DNA of 64,000 nt, taken from contig NZ_CP030139.2 in assembly GCF_003846445.2 (NCBI RefSeq), positions 2,593,501 to 2,657,500 of the forward strand. Direction: 5' to 3'. Of the stretch, positions 26,106 through 36,393 are shown in pieces (position 1 is the first letter of the stretch; the number at the start of each line of letters is the position of its first letter). A program made the translations under genes and the position numbers. Origin of the DNA: Synechococcus elongatus PCC 11801 (GTDB lineage: Bacteria > Cyanobacteriota > Cyanobacteriia > Synechococcales > Synechococcaceae). The notes under the pieces are model-generated. The model saw only the letters and a list, made by a program, of their open reading frames with translations. It was not told the DNA's origin and searched no databases.

Positions 26106-27965
26106 ATGTTGCGATCGCCCCTGCGTTGGGATAGACGGATGAAACCTGTGCTCGGACGTGGACTGATCTGGCTCGGCTGCACGGTCAGTAGTTGGGGTGG
26201 GCTGGCATTGCCAGCGGCTTGGTTACCGACTGCAGTTGCTCAAGCCAGTGCGGTGGTCAATCAAACCGGGGTGCAGATCCAGATCAATGGCCGTGCGATC
26301 GCGGGGGCTTGGGCAGTGGAACCTGCTTCTCAGGGCAACTTTATCTGGATTGAAGAGGCCGCTCTGCGTAATGGTTTGGGCTTAGAACTCTTGCCGGGCT
26401 TGAGTACGACGCGCCAAGCAATTCGTTGGTTCTCGGATGGTCGGGTTGCGGAAGGGGTAGAACAGGTTCCCGCTCGTCGTCAAAACAGTCGCCGCTACTT
26501 AGAAGTTTCAACGTTGGCACGGCGCAGTGGCTGGGCCTTGGCAATCCAAGGGAATCAGTTGCTCATTCAGTTACCAGCGGCAACGTTGCAGAACCTGCGC
26601 GATGGTCAGCAGGGCGCTAACCGTCGGCTTGTCTTGGATTTCGATCGCCCAACTCCTTGGGAATGGGACGCGATTAGCCAACAGCTGCGCTTTGATGGCT
26701 CAGTCCCCACCCAATTGGCTCCCAATTTGCAGCGCTACGGGATTCAGGCTGAACAACAAGGCGATCGCACGAGTTTGCGATTACCCACGGGCGTAGGCGT
26801 GAGAGTCTCTAGCTTGGGATCGCCCGATCGCATCTTCATCGATTGGCCAGCGACAGCTCTCCTGAGTCCCAATCTCAGCCCCTTTCCCAATTCATTGAAC
26901 TCGAGCCCATCTCTGCTGACGCCGGCGCCGTCACAGCCCAGTACACCACTCCAGCAACGCCAAGTCACAGTTGGGGGGGCAACTTTTCCGGTCTATGTCA
27001 TTCAGCTGGACTTGCGCCAGCCTAATGTCCGTTTAGCGCCGATTTGGGCGGGGAATGGGTCGTTGGAGGGCACGCAGGTTCTACAGGCGGTAGCCCGCGA
27101 TCGCGGAGCGGCGATCGCTATCAATGCAGGCTTTTTTAATCGCAATAATCGCCTACCACTGGGGGCCATTCGCCGCGATAACATCTGGTACTCCGGCCCA
27201 ATCCTCAACCGCGGCGCGATGGCTTGGAACGATCAGGGCGAAGTCTTGATTGACCGGCTTGGCCTGCAAGAGACCCTGCAGCTCAGCTCAGGTATACGCA
27301 TTCCCCTCGTTGCCCTCAACAGTGGCTATGTCCGAGCTGGCGCTGCCCGCTACACCGATGCCTGGGGTAGCAGCTACCAAACCATCCTTGACAACGAAGT
27401 CGTGGTAACTGTGCAGGGCGATCGCGTTGTGTCCCAGTCTCAGGCCGGCAAAGCAGGGAGCAACCGCTTTCCTATTCCGAGGAATGGTTATTTAGTCGTG
27501 CTGCGATCGGCAAATAGTTTGCGCAGTGCTTTGACAACGGGAACAACTCTTCAAGTCCAACAGCAAGCCCTACCGGGCCAATTTGAGCGGTTTCCCCATG
27601 CCCTCGGTGGCGGCCCCCTCTTGGTGAAGTCGGGCCAGGTGGTGGTCGATCCCCAAGGGGAAGGTTTCAGTCGCGCCTTTGCGATAGAAGCTGCGCCCCG
27701 CAGTGCGATCGGGTTGCTTCCTGACGGAAGCTTAATCCTAGTGGCGGCCCATGAGCAGAGCCAAGGCCGTGGCCCAACCCTCCCCCAAATGGCCGCGATC
27801 ATGCAGCAGTTGGGGGTCGTCGATGCGCTCAATTTCGATGGTGGAAGTTCGACCTCTTTGATCGTCAATGGTCAACTAGTGAACCGAGCTCGGGGAACAG
27901 CTGCCCGCGTTCATAATGGTCTGGGAGTCTTTTTGGGCCCTCCTGCTCCAGCGAGTCTGCGATGA
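26106..27965 (+). CDS. Secreted phosphodiester glycosidase (NAGPA-like)
   Basis: 619 residues, or 608 from ATG 26139, which begins a better signal peptide (MKPVLGRGLIWLGCTVSSWG, cut after AQA). About 250 residues of an N-terminal beta-rich region with a copper-amine-oxidase-N/AMIN-like look lead through a Pro/Ser linker (about 255-285) to a NAGPA domain: VYVIQLDLRQPNVRLAP, INAGFFNRNN, and VDALNFDGGSSTSLIVNG. NAGPA domains remove N-acetylglucosamine from phosphodiesters; in bacteria the substrate is probably an envelope or exopolysaccharide bond. Its stop overlaps the next gene (ATGA). Confidence 0.88.
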   Translation: MLRSPLRWDRRMKPVLGRGLIWLGCTVSSWGGLALPAAWLPTAVAQASAVVNQTGVQIQINGRAIAGAWAVEPASQGNFIWIEEAALRNGLGLELLPGLSTTRQAIRWFSDGRVAEGVEQVPARRQNSRRYLEVSTLARRSGWALAIQGNQLLIQLPAATLQNLRDGQQGANRRLVLDFDRPTPWEWDAISQQLRFDGSVPTQLAPNLQRYGIQAEQQGDRTSLRLPTGVGVRVSSLGSPDRIFIDWPATALLSPNLSPFPNSLNSSPSLLTPAPSQPSTPLQQRQVTVGGATFPVYVIQLDLRQPNVRLAPIWAGNGSLEGTQVLQAVARDRGAAIAINAGFFNRNNRLPLGAIRRDNIWYSGPILNRGAMAWNDQGEVLIDRLGLQETLQLSSGIRIPLVALNSGYVRAGAARYTDAWGSSYQTILDNEVVVTVQGDRVVSQSQAGKAGSNRFPIPRNGYLVVLRSANSLRSALTTGTTLQVQQQALPGQFERFPHALGGGPLLVKSGQVVVDPQGEGFSRAFAIEAAPRSAIGLLPDGSLILVAAHEQSQGRGPTLPQMAAIMQQLGVVDALNFDGGSSTSLIVNGQLVNRARGTAARVHNGLGVFLGPPAPASLR

Positions 27966-28324
27966 AGGTTGGCGATCGCGAACAGCGCCCTTGGGGGCAG
28001 TTTGAAATTCTTGATCAGGGCAACGGCTACCAAGTCAAACGCCTAGAGGTGCTACCGAGGCAGGAATTGAGTCTGCAACGTCACCAGCAGCGGCGGGAGC
28101 ATTGGCTGGTGGTACAGGGGGTTGCCCAAGTTCAGCTGGGCGATCTGACGCTGTCTCTGACCGTGGGTCAATCCCTAGACATTGCGATTGGACAGTGGCA
28201 TCGTCTCGGCAATCGTGAGGCAGGGCCTCTGATTTTGATCGAGGTGCAAATCGGTCCCTATCTCGGAGAAGATGATATTGAACGTCGAACCGATAACTAC
28301 GGGCGCTGCCTCTCGCCTTCCTAG
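27962..28324 (+). CDS. Cupin, mannose-6-phosphate isomerase type II C-terminal-like
   Basis: 120 residues, a single cupin domain: RPWGQFEILDQGNGYQVKRLEV, LSLQRHQQRREHWLVVQG (metal-binding His set) and HRLGNREAGPLILIEVQIG. This is the stand-alone version of the isomerase domain of bifunctional ManC/XanB proteins. It probably interconverts mannose-6-P and fructose-6-P for GDP-mannose and envelope glycans. The ATGA overlap with the glycosidase gene suggests coupled expression. Confidence 0.87.
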   Translation: MKVGDREQRPWGQFEILDQGNGYQVKRLEVLPRQELSLQRHQQRREHWLVVQGVAQVQLGDLTLSLTVGQSLDIAIGQWHRLGNREAGPLILIEVQIGPYLGEDDIERRTDNYGRCLSPS

Positions 28325-28412
28325 CGAGTGTCGCCACGGTAACCCGTCCGTTGTCATGCTCCCCAATTGCTAAGTGACGACATTGGGCGATCGCCCTCTC
28401 AAGGCCTTGTGC

Positions 28413-28442
28413 TTGACCAAGTGCATCAACCCTCGGTAAAGT
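28413..28442 (+). promoter_or_regulatory. Possible promoter of the str operon
   Basis: TTGACC (28413-28418), an 18-base spacer, and TAAAGT (28437-28442) lie about 46 bases upstream of the rpsL ATG. Spacing and -35 are good, the -10 is fair. Confidence 0.45.
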
Positions 28443-28488
28443 AAGAGATTGTTGTCTTTTCCAAGAGCAGCCGAACCGGCTTTCTGAA

Positions 28489-28863
28489 ATGCCTACAATC
28501 CAGCAGCTGATTCGCGACGAACGCGAAAAAATCACCAAAAAGACCAAATCTCCCGCGCTGAAAAACTGCCCGCAACGTCGTGGCGTTTGTACTCGCGTCT
28601 ACACCACGACCCCGAAAAAACCCAACTCCGCTCTGCGGAAAGTGGCACGGGTTCGCTTGACCTCTGGCTTTGAAGTCACGGCCTACATTCCGGGAATTGG
28701 CCACAACTTGCAAGAGCACTCAGTTGTGATGATTCGTGGCGGTCGGGTGAAGGACTTGCCCGGGGTGCGCTATCACATCATCCGCGGCACCCTCGACACC
28801 GCTGGTGTCAAAGACCGTCGTCAAAGCCGTTCCAAATACGGCGCTAAGCGTCCGAAGGCCTAG
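28489..28863 (+). CDS. rpsL: 30S ribosomal protein S12
   Basis: 124 residues, full length, with the invariant [14 protein letters not shown] loop around Lys43 and the [13 protein letters not shown] segment around Lys88; both streptomycin-resistance positions read as sensitive wild type. It is the first gene of the str operon and a decoding-centre protein. Confidence 0.99.
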   Translation: MPTIQQLIRDEREKITKKTKSPALKNCPQRRGVCTRVYTTTPKKPNSALRKVARVRLTSGFEVTAYIPGIGHNLQEHSVVMIRGGRVKDLPGVRYHIIRGTLDTAGVKDRRQSRSKYGAKRPKA

Positions 28864-29032
28864 GTTGCTGGGTGAGCCTTGTCTGCGTTGATCGTGGCAA
28901 CGTCAACTCTGCAAGCTGCTGGGCAGTTGACCTTGCTCGTTCCAGATGTGATTCATCCTCACCCCTGCGATCGCCCCTTCCAAGCTTTCTTTTTTGCGTT
29001 GTAGCCCTTAGCAAGACTTCTGAGATTCACTG

Positions 29033-29503
29033 ATGTCCCGTCGTACCTCTGCCCAAAAGCGTTCGGTCAATCCCGACCCGAAGTTCAACAGCCGCTTGGC
29101 CTCCATGATGGTGGCTCGCCTGATGAACTCGGGCAAAAAGTCACTGGCCTTCCGCATCCTCTACTCTGCTTTTGACCTGATCCAAGAGCGGACGGGCAAC
29201 GATCCCCTTGAGTTGTTCGAGCAAGCTGTTCGTAATGCCACTCCTCTGGTGGAAGTGCGGGCGCGTCGGGTGGGTGGTGCGACCTACCAAGTGCCGATGG
29301 AAGTCCGGTCAGAACGGGGTACGGCAATGGCCCTGCGTTGGTTGGTTCAATACTCGCGTCAGCGTCCTGGTAAGTCCATGGCTATCAAGCTCGCCAATGA
29401 GCTGATGGATGCGGCTAACGAAACTGGTAGCTCGGTTCGTAAGCGCGAAGAAACCCACAAAATGGCAGAAGCAAACAAAGCTTTTGCTCACTACCGCTAC
29501 TAG
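29033..29503 (+). CDS. rpsG: 30S ribosomal protein S7
   Basis: 156 residues, standard length and sequence ([20 protein letters not shown], then [17 protein letters not shown]-like segment read here as [19 protein letters not shown]). It organises the 3' major domain of 16S rRNA. A gap of 169 bases separates it from rpsL; no terminator is evident there. Confidence 0.99.
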   Translation: MSRRTSAQKRSVNPDPKFNSRLASMMVARLMNSGKKSLAFRILYSAFDLIQERTGNDPLELFEQAVRNATPLVEVRARRVGGATYQVPMEVRSERGTAMALRWLVQYSRQRPGKSMAIKLANELMDAANETGSSVRKREETHKMAEANKAFAHYRY

Positions 29504-29577
29504 TCCTAGCGAATACAAATCCCGTTACAATATTTAATACGTTCGATTTAGCGATCGACGCTCTCAAGGAGGTTCCA

Positions 29578-31662
<2,085 letters not shown>

Positions 31663-31688
31663 GTAACCTAAAGGAAGACTGAACGCCA

Positions 31689-32918
31689 ATGGCACGCGCT
31701 AAGTTTGAACGCACCAAACCCCACGCCAACATCGGGACCATCGGTCACGTTGACCACGGCAAAACCACGCTGACGGCAGCGATCACCACTGTGTTGGCGA
31801 AAGCTGGCATGGCCAAAGCTCGCGCTTATGCAGATATCGACGCAGCTCCTGAAGAAAAAGCTCGTGGTATCACGATCAACACCGCTCACGTTGAATACGA
31901 AACCGGCAACCGCCACTATGCTCACGTTGACTGTCCGGGTCACGCTGACTACGTGAAAAACATGATCACGGGTGCTGCGCAGATGGATGGCGCCATCCTC
32001 GTGGTTTCGGCGGCTGACGGCCCCATGCCCCAAACCCGTGAGCACATCCTGCTGGCGAAACAGGTCGGCGTTCCTAACATCGTTGTTTTCTTGAACAAAG
32101 AAGACATGGTGGATGACGCTGAACTGCTGGAACTGGTGGAACTGGAAGTGCGTGAGCTGCTGAGCTCCTATGACTTCCCCGGTGATGACATCCCCATCGT
32201 TGCGGGTTCGGCACTGCAAGCTTTGGAAGCTATCCAAGGTGGCGCTTCCGGCCAGAAAGGTGACAACCCCTGGGTTGACAAGATCCTGAAGCTGATGGAA
32301 GAAGTCGACGCCTACATCCCCACCCCTGAGCGGGAAGTCGATCGCCCCTTCCTGATGGCGGTTGAAGACGTCTTCACGATTACCGGTCGTGGCACTGTGG
32401 CTACCGGCCGGATCGAGCGTGGTAGCGTCAAAGTCGGCGAAACGATCGAAATCGTCGGTCTGCGCGACACCCGTAGCACCACCGTCACCGGTGTGGAAAT
32501 GTTCCAAAAGACCCTCGACGAAGGTCTGGCTGGCGACAACGTGGGTCTGCTGCTGCGCGGTATCCAAAAAACCGACATCGAGCGCGGTATGGTCTTGGCC
32601 AAACCTGGTTCGATCACGCCTCACACCAAGTTTGAGTCTGAGGTTTACGTGCTCAAGAAAGAAGAAGGTGGTCGTCACACCCCGTTCTTCCCGGGCTATC
32701 GTCCTCAGTTCTACGTGCGGACAACCGACGTGACCGGCGCGATCTCGGACTTCACCGCTGACGACGGTTCGGCAGCTGAAATGGTGATCCCGGGCGATCG
32801 CATCAAGATGACGGTTGAGCTGATCAACCCGATCGCGATTGAGCAAGGCATGCGCTTTGCAATCCGTGAAGGCGGCCGCACCATCGGTGCTGGTGTCGTT
32901 TCCAAAATCCTCCAGTAG
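31689..32918 (+). CDS. tuf: Elongation factor Tu
   Basis: 409 residues, the typical cyanobacterial length. G motifs: [26 protein letters not shown]. It delivers aminoacyl-tRNA to the ribosome. It follows fusA by 26 bases. Confidence 0.99.
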   Translation: MARAKFERTKPHANIGTIGHVDHGKTTLTAAITTVLAKAGMAKARAYADIDAAPEEKARGITINTAHVEYETGNRHYAHVDCPGHADYVKNMITGAAQMDGAILVVSAADGPMPQTREHILLAKQVGVPNIVVFLNKEDMVDDAELLELVELEVRELLSSYDFPGDDIPIVAGSALQALEAIQGGASGQKGDNPWVDKILKLMEEVDAYIPTPEREVDRPFLMAVEDVFTITGRGTVATGRIERGSVKVGETIEIVGLRDTRSTTVTGVEMFQKTLDEGLAGDNVGLLLRGIQKTDIERGMVLAKPGSITPHTKFESEVYVLKKEEGGRHTPFFPGYRPQFYVRTTDVTGAISDFTADDGSAAEMVIPGDRIKMTVELINPIAIEQGMRFAIREGGRTIGAGVVSKILQ

Positions 32919-32935
32919 GATTTAAACCCCTAAGG

Positions 32936-32971
32936 AGTCGGTGGTGAGTCATCACCGACTCTGTCTTTTTG
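32936..32971 (+). terminator. Hairpin between tuf and rpsJ
   Basis: GAGTCGGTGGTGA and TCATCACCGACTC pair with one mismatch, followed by TGTCTTTTTG: a Rho-independent terminator form. As rpsJ follows on the same strand after only 20 bases, it may be a partial terminator or attenuator setting lower rpsJ output. Confidence 0.75.
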
Positions 32972-32991
32972 AACCTTGATAATTAACTCCC

Positions 32992-33309
32992 ATGGCTACC
33001 CTGCAGCAGCAGAAAATTCGGATTCGTCTCAAGGCTTTTGATCGTCGACTGCTGGATACTTCCTGCGATCGCATCGTCGAAACCGCTAACCGCACGAATG
33101 CCACTGCGATCGGCCCAATTCCGTTGCCGACTCGCCGTCGTATCTATTGCGTGCTGCGTTCGCCCCACGTGGACAAAGATTCGCGTGAGCACTTTGAAAC
33201 GCGGACGCACCGTCGGATCATCGACATCTACCAGCCGTCTTCTAAAACGATCGATGCCTTGATGAAGCTCGATCTGCCAGCTGGGGTAGACATCGAAGTT
33301 AAGCTCTAA
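32992..33309 (+). CDS. rpsJ: 30S ribosomal protein S10
   Basis: 105 residues, standard S10 ([55 protein letters not shown]). Besides ribosome assembly, S10 is NusE in antitermination. In cyanobacteria it follows tuf, as here, not the S10 operon. Confidence 0.99.
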   Translation: MATLQQQKIRIRLKAFDRRLLDTSCDRIVETANRTNATAIGPIPLPTRRRIYCVLRSPHVDKDSREHFETRTHRRIIDIYQPSSKTIDALMKLDLPAGVDIEVKL

Positions 33310-33327
33310 TCATCACTGAAATCAGGA

Positions 33328-33352
33328 AGCGGGAATCAACTCCCGCTTTTTG
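33328..33352 (+). terminator. str operon terminator
   Basis: AGCGGGA-ATCAAC-TCCCGCT stem (7 bp) followed by TTTTTG, 19 bases after the rpsJ stop. Confidence 0.85.
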
Positions 33353-33522
33353 TTTTTCAACCCATCCGACAACAGACCTTTAGTGGCTTAGTATCGTCCC
33401 TTACAGCGATCAGGTAAAGTTAAGTAACAAGTTTCTGAGACGTCGGCAGGAGTCAACCCGAAAGTTGTTCTTGTCGATCGCGATAGTCTCACACCATTCC
33501 CTTAGACGGCGCGATTAGCCTT

Positions 33523-34185
33523 ATGGCACCTGACTCCCTGTCTGTGCGCGAGCTCCCCCTCTTCCCTTTGCCGGAAGTTGTGTTGTTTCCGGGGCGTCTG
33601 CTGCCGTTACACATTTTTGAGTATCGCTATCGCATCCTGATGCAGACGATCCTGGAGAGCGATCGCCGCTTTGGGGTGCTGCTCTGGGATCCGGCAAAAG
33701 ATGAAGCGGCAACGGTTGGCTGCTGTGCGGAACTGATTCGTCATCAGCGTCTCCCCGATGACCGGATGAATGTTTGGACCCTAGGCCAGCAACGCTTTCG
33801 GGTGCTGGACTATGTTCGGGAAAAACCTTTCCGCGTCGGTCTCGTGGAATGGATTGAAGATGAAGCTACGGATGATGACTTAAAACCACTGGCAACAGAG
33901 GTGGATACCGTCCTACGGGATGTCGTGCAGTTGTCGGGTAAGTTGTCGGATCAAGAGATTGAGCTACCGGATGATCTCCCAGACTTGCCCCGTGAGTTGT
34001 CCTACTGGGTCGCAGGCCATCTCTACGGCGTTTATGAAGAGCAGCAAAGCTTACTCGAGATGCTCAGTACCCGCGATCGCTTAGAACGCGAGTTAGAAAT
34101 TCTAGGCTCAACCCGCAGTCACTTAGCTGCTCGAACCGTGCTCAAAGACACGTTGAATAGCTTTCAAAACCCGAGTGAGTCCTGA
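33523..34185 (+). CDS. Lon N-terminal (substrate-binding) domain protein
   Basis: 220 residues. The LON N domain is clear (LPLFPLPEVVLFPGRLLPLHIFEYRYR split over two lines of the domain), followed by a helical end. The ATPase and protease parts of Lon are absent, so it is a stand-alone LON-N/PUA-like protein (LonN family), common in cyanobacteria. Function unknown; an adaptor role is possible. It has its own leader after the rpsJ terminator. Confidence 0.88.
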   Translation: MAPDSLSVRELPLFPLPEVVLFPGRLLPLHIFEYRYRILMQTILESDRRFGVLLWDPAKDEAATVGCCAELIRHQRLPDDRMNVWTLGQQRFRVLDYVREKPFRVGLVEWIEDEATDDDLKPLATEVDTVLRDVVQLSGKLSDQEIELPDDLPDLPRELSYWVAGHLYGVYEEQQSLLEMLSTRDRLERELEILGSTRSHLAARTVLKDTLNSFQNPSES

Positions 34186-34197
34186 CCTCAAGATGGG

Positions 34198-35061
34198 TTA
34201 GCTGGGCTGGACAACTTGAGTGAAATCGAGACTGTCGTAGCTACCGAGAACCCGGAGTTGCTCAGTACAGTCCGCAACGGCTTGGACAGCTTGAGCGATC
34301 GCAGGCTCCCGCAAATCTGCTTCAAGATCGAGGAAAAACAGATACTCCCCGAGCGATCGCTTGGTTGGTCGCGACTCGATACGGCTGAGGTTGATCTGGC
34401 GCTCAGCCAAAATTTGCAAAGGTTGCACCAAGGCGCCTGGGACGTTGGCATCCAAGCTGAAGCTAAGGGAAGTGCAGGCTCCACCAGGGGTCAGGTTGCG
34501 ACTGACTACCCAAAAACGGGTGCGGTTATCTGGCGAGTCGTTGATCGGGAAGGACTGAATCGGCATCTGATACAGCTCTGCTGCCCGCGTTGAGGCAATC
34601 ACCGCTCGCTGTGGATGACGCTCTAAATCTTGCAGGGCTTCAGTGGTGGAGTTGGTGGGAATCAATTCGGCTTGGGGCAACTGGCGCTGCAGCCACTGTT
34701 GACATTGCGCTAACGCCTGTGGATGGGAGAGCACCTGACGGATGGCGGTGCGATCGTCCTCAAAACTGATCAAAGCATGGGCGATCGGTAAAATCAGAGC
34801 GCGTTGAATCGAGAGTTGAGGCAACTGCCACAGACTATCGAGGGTTGCCGCAACACTGCCTTCCACCGAATTCTCGACAGGTACAACCGCGTAATCAACC
34901 GTCCCATCCGCCAGGGTTTGGAGGGTTGCGGGAATACTCCGACAGGCCAAGAGGTGGCTGGGTTGCTGATCTTGATCGGTTAACCAGGCCTGAAAGCGTA
35001 GTGCTGCCATCTCGGCATAGGTGCCAATTGGACCTAAATGGGCGATCGCCCGCTCGGACAT
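34198..35061 (-). CDS. pheA: Prephenate dehydratase
   Basis: 287 residues from ATG 35061, which has AAGGAG six bases upstream. Catalytic domain: HLGPIGTYAEMAAL, VPVENSVEGSV, and the TRF motif in NRTRFWVVSR. A C-terminal ACT domain with ESRPTKRSLGEYLFFLD binds phenylalanine for feedback control. It converts prephenate to phenylpyruvate. It stands alone without a fused chorismate mutase, as usual in cyanobacteria. It converges with the Lon-N gene (12-base gap). Confidence 0.96.
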   Translation of the reverse strand: MSERAIAHLGPIGTYAEMAALRFQAWLTDQDQQPSHLLACRSIPATLQTLADGTVDYAVVPVENSVEGSVAATLDSLWQLPQLSIQRALILPIAHALISFEDDRTAIRQVLSHPQALAQCQQWLQRQLPQAELIPTNSTTEALQDLERHPQRAVIASTRAAELYQMPIQSFPINDSPDNRTRFWVVSRNLTPGGACTSLSFSLDANVPGALVQPLQILAERQINLSRIESRPTKRSLGEYLFFLDLEADLREPAIAQAVQAVADCTEQLRVLGSYDSLDFTQVVQPS

Positions 35062-35140
35062 AGCTTCTCCTTGTCGCTCCATTCGCTAGCCTTGGGCTGA
35101 GACGCCGTAAAATCGTCGGAAATGGTGCCCATCTCCTCGC

Positions 35141-35698
35141 ATGCTCAGTCGATTTGCTGCAAGCCAAGCGGTTGAATTAACGATTCACCAACCGATAGCT
35201 CGTAGCCTTCAGGATTATCTCAGACAGTCCGAGCGAATCGTTTATACCCTCTTCAACCACGAGCAGTTGCAGGTTCTGGGCAACCATCTCTACCGTTTTG
35301 AAATGCGGCCGCTGCAATTTTTTTCCTTGCAACTGCGACCGATTGTTGATTTAGCTGTATGGACGAATGAGGCTGGCGTTTTGCAAATCCAGTCGCGCGA
35401 TTGTCAGCTGCGGGGATTGGATTTGCTGGCGGCACGATTTCGGTTGGATTTAGAAGGTGAGCTGATGGCGGAGTCCAGTCATGCGCTCACCGGTGAAGCT
35501 CGCCTCAATGTTGAAGTGCAGATGCCACCTCTCTTGCGTTTCACACCCCGCCCCATGCTGGAAGCGGCTGGTAATGCCCTGCTAAAAGGTGTCCTGCTCA
35601 CGATTCGCCAGCAAATTCAACGGCGACTGATTGAGGACTATCTGCTCTGGAGCCAAGAATCCTGCTGCTCTTCTGTGCTGCCACCGCCGTTAGGCTAA
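35141..35698 (+). CDS. DUF1997 family protein
   Basis: 185 residues. It matches the layout of the DUF1997 family found in cyanobacteria and plastids: an N-terminal SRPBCC-like stretch (SLQDYLRQSERIVYTLFN), FEMRPLQFFSLQLRPIVDLAV and a helical end (KGVLLTIRQQIQRRLIEDYLLW). No signal peptide or TM. Function unknown. It is divergent from pheA with about 80 bases between. Confidence 0.8.
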   Translation: MLSRFAASQAVELTIHQPIARSLQDYLRQSERIVYTLFNHEQLQVLGNHLYRFEMRPLQFFSLQLRPIVDLAVWTNEAGVLQIQSRDCQLRGLDLLAARFRLDLEGELMAESSHALTGEARLNVEVQMPPLLRFTPRPMLEAAGNALLKGVLLTIRQQIQRRLIEDYLLWSQESCCSSVLPPPLG

Positions 35699-35745
35699 CC
35701 GAACGATCGCAGACTTGCCTGACAGATATTCCAGAATCAGAGAGA

Positions 35746-36393
35746 TCAGAACAAGCTGATCTGCTTTGGTTGTTGCAGGAGCGATCGCAGAAAGCGGGGG
35801 CGATGGAGTGGAGTAGGGCCGAACTGCAGAAGGGCCTGGCGATGTTGAGCGGTGCCATAGCCTTTGTGCTGGCGCAGTCCATAGTCGGGATAGCGATCAT
35901 CCAAACGCTCCAATAGGCGATCGCGCCAAACTTTAGCCAGAATGCTGGCAGCCGCGATCGTGACACAGTGACGATCGCCCTGCACCACACTGGTCTGAGC
36001 GAGCTCCAGTTTTGGCAAGCGTTGGTTCCCGTCAATCAAACAACGACTGAGGGGGCGATCGATCTTGGCGAGGGCGCGCCGCATCGCTAGAAACGTGGCT
36101 TGCAGAATATTCCAGCGTTCAATTTCTGCCACACTCGACAGTCCCCAAGCAACTGCCTCAGCAGTCTCGCAGATGAGCGGATAGAGCTGCTCCCGCCGTT
36201 GCTGACTGAGTTGTTTACTGTCCGTGACACCAGCCTGCTGCAAGGGTGCGATCGCAGCTTCGGGCAGCACAACCGCCGCTGCCACCACCGGACCAAACAG
36301 ACAGCCGCGTCCGACTTCATCGATCCCAGCGACCGTCTGCCAGCGATCGCCAGGGCCGAAAAAGTCTGTATCTAACCTAGTCTTGGGACTCAC
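35746..36393 (-). CDS. rnhB: Ribonuclease HII
   Basis: 215 residues from GTG 36393. Signature AGIDEVGRGCLFGPVVAAAVVL and the later LIDGNQRLP and SILAKVWRDRLLERL segments with catalytic acidic residues. It removes ribonucleotides and RNA primers from DNA hybrids. The open frame extends upstream to 36543 but that part is the shadow of rne's arginine-rich tail. With the GTG start it overlaps rne by 17 bases, so the two RNase genes are coupled. Confidence 0.93.
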   Translation of the reverse strand: MSPKTRLDTDFFGPGDRWQTVAGIDEVGRGCLFGPVVAAAVVLPEAAIAPLQQAGVTDSKQLSQQRREQLYPLICETAEAVAWGLSSVAEIERWNILQATFLAMRRALAKIDRPLSRCLIDGNQRLPKLELAQTSVVQGDRHCVTIAAASILAKVWRDRLLERLDDRYPDYGLRQHKGYGTAQHRQALLQFGPTPLHRPRFLRSLLQQPKQISLF

